A stretch of 42,500 bases of DNA from Salpingoeca rosetta (taxonomy: Eukaryota > Opisthokonta > Choanoflagellata > Craspedida > Salpingoecidae). This document shows positions 41,571 to 42,500 of the stretch, piece by piece (the stretch's first letter is position 1; each line of letters opens with the position of its first letter). The notes beneath the pieces are model-generated. The model saw nothing but the letters and a program-made list of their open reading frames with translations. It searched no databases and was not told the origin of the DNA. Both the position numbers and the translations under genes were made by a program. The DNA is taken from assembly GCF_000188695.1 (NCBI RefSeq), contig NW_004754919.1, positions 423,874 to 466,373 on the forward strand, read 5' to 3'.

Positions 41571-42500
41571 GCAGCAGCAACAGCAACAGCAGCAACAGCA
41601 GCAACAGCACCACCAGCAGCAACAGCACCACCAGCAGCAACAGCACCAGCAGCAGCACCAGCAGCAGCAGCAACAGCAGCAACAGCAGCAACAGCAGCAA
41701 CAGCAGCAACAGCAGCAACAGCAGCAACAGAAACAACAGCAGCAACAGCAGCAACAGCAGCAACAGAAACAACAGCAGTTTGGCCTGAAGAAGGAAGACG
41801 ACAAGGTAGACGAGGAAGACGCGGCAGGGTGCCACAAGAGCGCGGCGCGTGTGTTCATCATTGCGTCCACCGACCCAGCTGCACTAGAGGCTGCGCGTGA
41901 GGCTCTCAACCACGCCCTTGCAAACTTCCGCCTTGATGTGCCAGGTTATGCCGACCTTGCCGGTTCTTGGGACCAGATGCTACACAACTTCACGCATCAC
42001 GCCGATACGCGGCAGAGTATTCTGGATACTCGGGGCATCAAGTTTTACCGCACATGTGCTGTTCCACCTGAGCTGCGACCTGCGCTTGATAACATTGAGA
42101 TGGTGTGGCTGCAATCATATCAGCCGCCCACCTTGAAGCAATGGAAGTCCATGGTCAGCCTCCCAAACATCAAGATACTTGACCTCAACTCGCCGCAAAA
42201 CACAGCAGAGCTGTTTGAGAAGGTGAAGGCGACGGGCGACGGGGAGCTGGTGCGCCGCTTCAAGGAGGTGACGGTCCTGTACGACCACACGGGCCTGAGC
42301 CCCGAGGAGGCACAGCGGCACCGATACCGGCAGCGACTCGCGTCTGCGTTTGACTTTTTCACCATGGTGTGTATGTGCGTTCTTGTATGTTCCTGCACAA
42401 GCGACTATGCTTGCGCTTCGCACCGCGTGTGTAGCCATTGCGATCTAGCTTCGCACAAGACGCATACTTCATCCTCACGCCCGTGTTCTCTGATGCTTTC
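40543..42500 (+). CDS. Gln-rich protein of unknown function, 3' end outside the window
   Basis: The frame is open from the ATG at 40543 to the window edge, more than 650 codons without a stop, and is the longest uninterrupted coding stretch of the plus strand. A likely donor (ATG followed by GTGTGTATG) at 42367 would end exon 1 at 608 codons. Downstream composition turns Cys/Ser-rich, which supports an intron there. The start follows an in-frame TAG at 40516. Segments: an N-terminal globular part (to about 150; PPVLARIVQSDPG, LLTVTGVTREQAAALAEEY, FNFYMHRFFDDEEE), an acidic Ser/Gly/His linker, a second ordered piece (VIPVDIAGMQGELKL), a His/Gln tract (about 331-411), then RVFIIASTDPAALEAAREAL and LDNIEMVWLQSYQPPTLKQW. 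The two strand-helix patterns faintly recall KH folds; this is only an impression. I recognise no family. Confidence 0.75.
41538..41777 (+). repeat. (CAGCAA)n/(CACCAG)n tract encoding Gln/His run
   Basis: A mixed CAG/CAA/CAC array in the Gln-rich gene, with two AAACAA interruptions encoding Lys. Codon mixing suggests selection on the Gln run and not a recent pure expansion. Confidence 0.9.

Noticed and set aside
41460..41909. Poly-Ala, poly-Ser/Asn, poly-Leu and poly-Cys frames over the CAG/CAA tract
   Set aside because: They are alternative frames of the Gln-coding repeat; only the Gln frame extends with balanced composition for 600 codons.

Overview
This is a nuclear fragment from an intron-rich, GC-rich unicellular eukaryote. 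I read ten conserved or clearly multi-exon protein genes plus one long partial open frame. Their exons alternate with short introns (about 100-750 nt) packed with (CA)n/(GT)n, (CACT)n, (GTT)n and (GA)n microsatellites. The mix of animal-like spliceosomal proteins, a CAP-Gly coiled-coil protein, a metazoan-type complex III hinge protein and a proteasome assembly chaperone suggests a holozoan protist. A choanoflagellate of the Salpingoeca type fits best, but this is inferred from style and not proved. No rRNA, tRNA, CRISPR array, transposase or operon was seen.

Layout. 139-6305 (-): a large coiled-coil protein that leaves the window on the left. 7207-11497 (-): DLAT, the E2 of pyruvate dehydrogenase. 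12365-18400 (+): a CAP-Gly/coiled-coil microtubule-binding protein. 18874-21999 (-): a GT61-like glycosyltransferase. 22228-23135 (+): PSMG4. 23418-28835 (-): CWC22. 29621-30501 (+): UQCRH. 31364-32400 (-): SmD3. 32783-37823 (-): MFAP1. 38090-40012 (+): a DUF3228 protein with a likely mitochondrial presequence. 40543 to beyond 42500 (+): a Gln-rich protein of unknown function. Genes are tightly packed in divergent (228-866 bp), convergent and tandem pairs.

Functional themes. Three spliceosome proteins (CWC22, SmD3, MFAP1) lie within 15 kb. Two or three products are mitochondrial (DLAT, UQCRH, probably the DUF3228 protein). This looks like ordinary eukaryotic neighbourhood structure; I see no dedicated multi-gene system.

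Most notable are features of gene structure. Splice donors are fused to (GT)n repeats and one acceptor to a (CA)n repeat. Three introns are GC-AG. A near-identical 236-bp segment occurs in two DLAT introns. Single-base frame breaks interrupt otherwise perfect DLAT and MFAP1 models, so they are probably assembly errors but deserve checking. All exon coordinates come from reading splice sites, phase continuity and protein conservation by eye.
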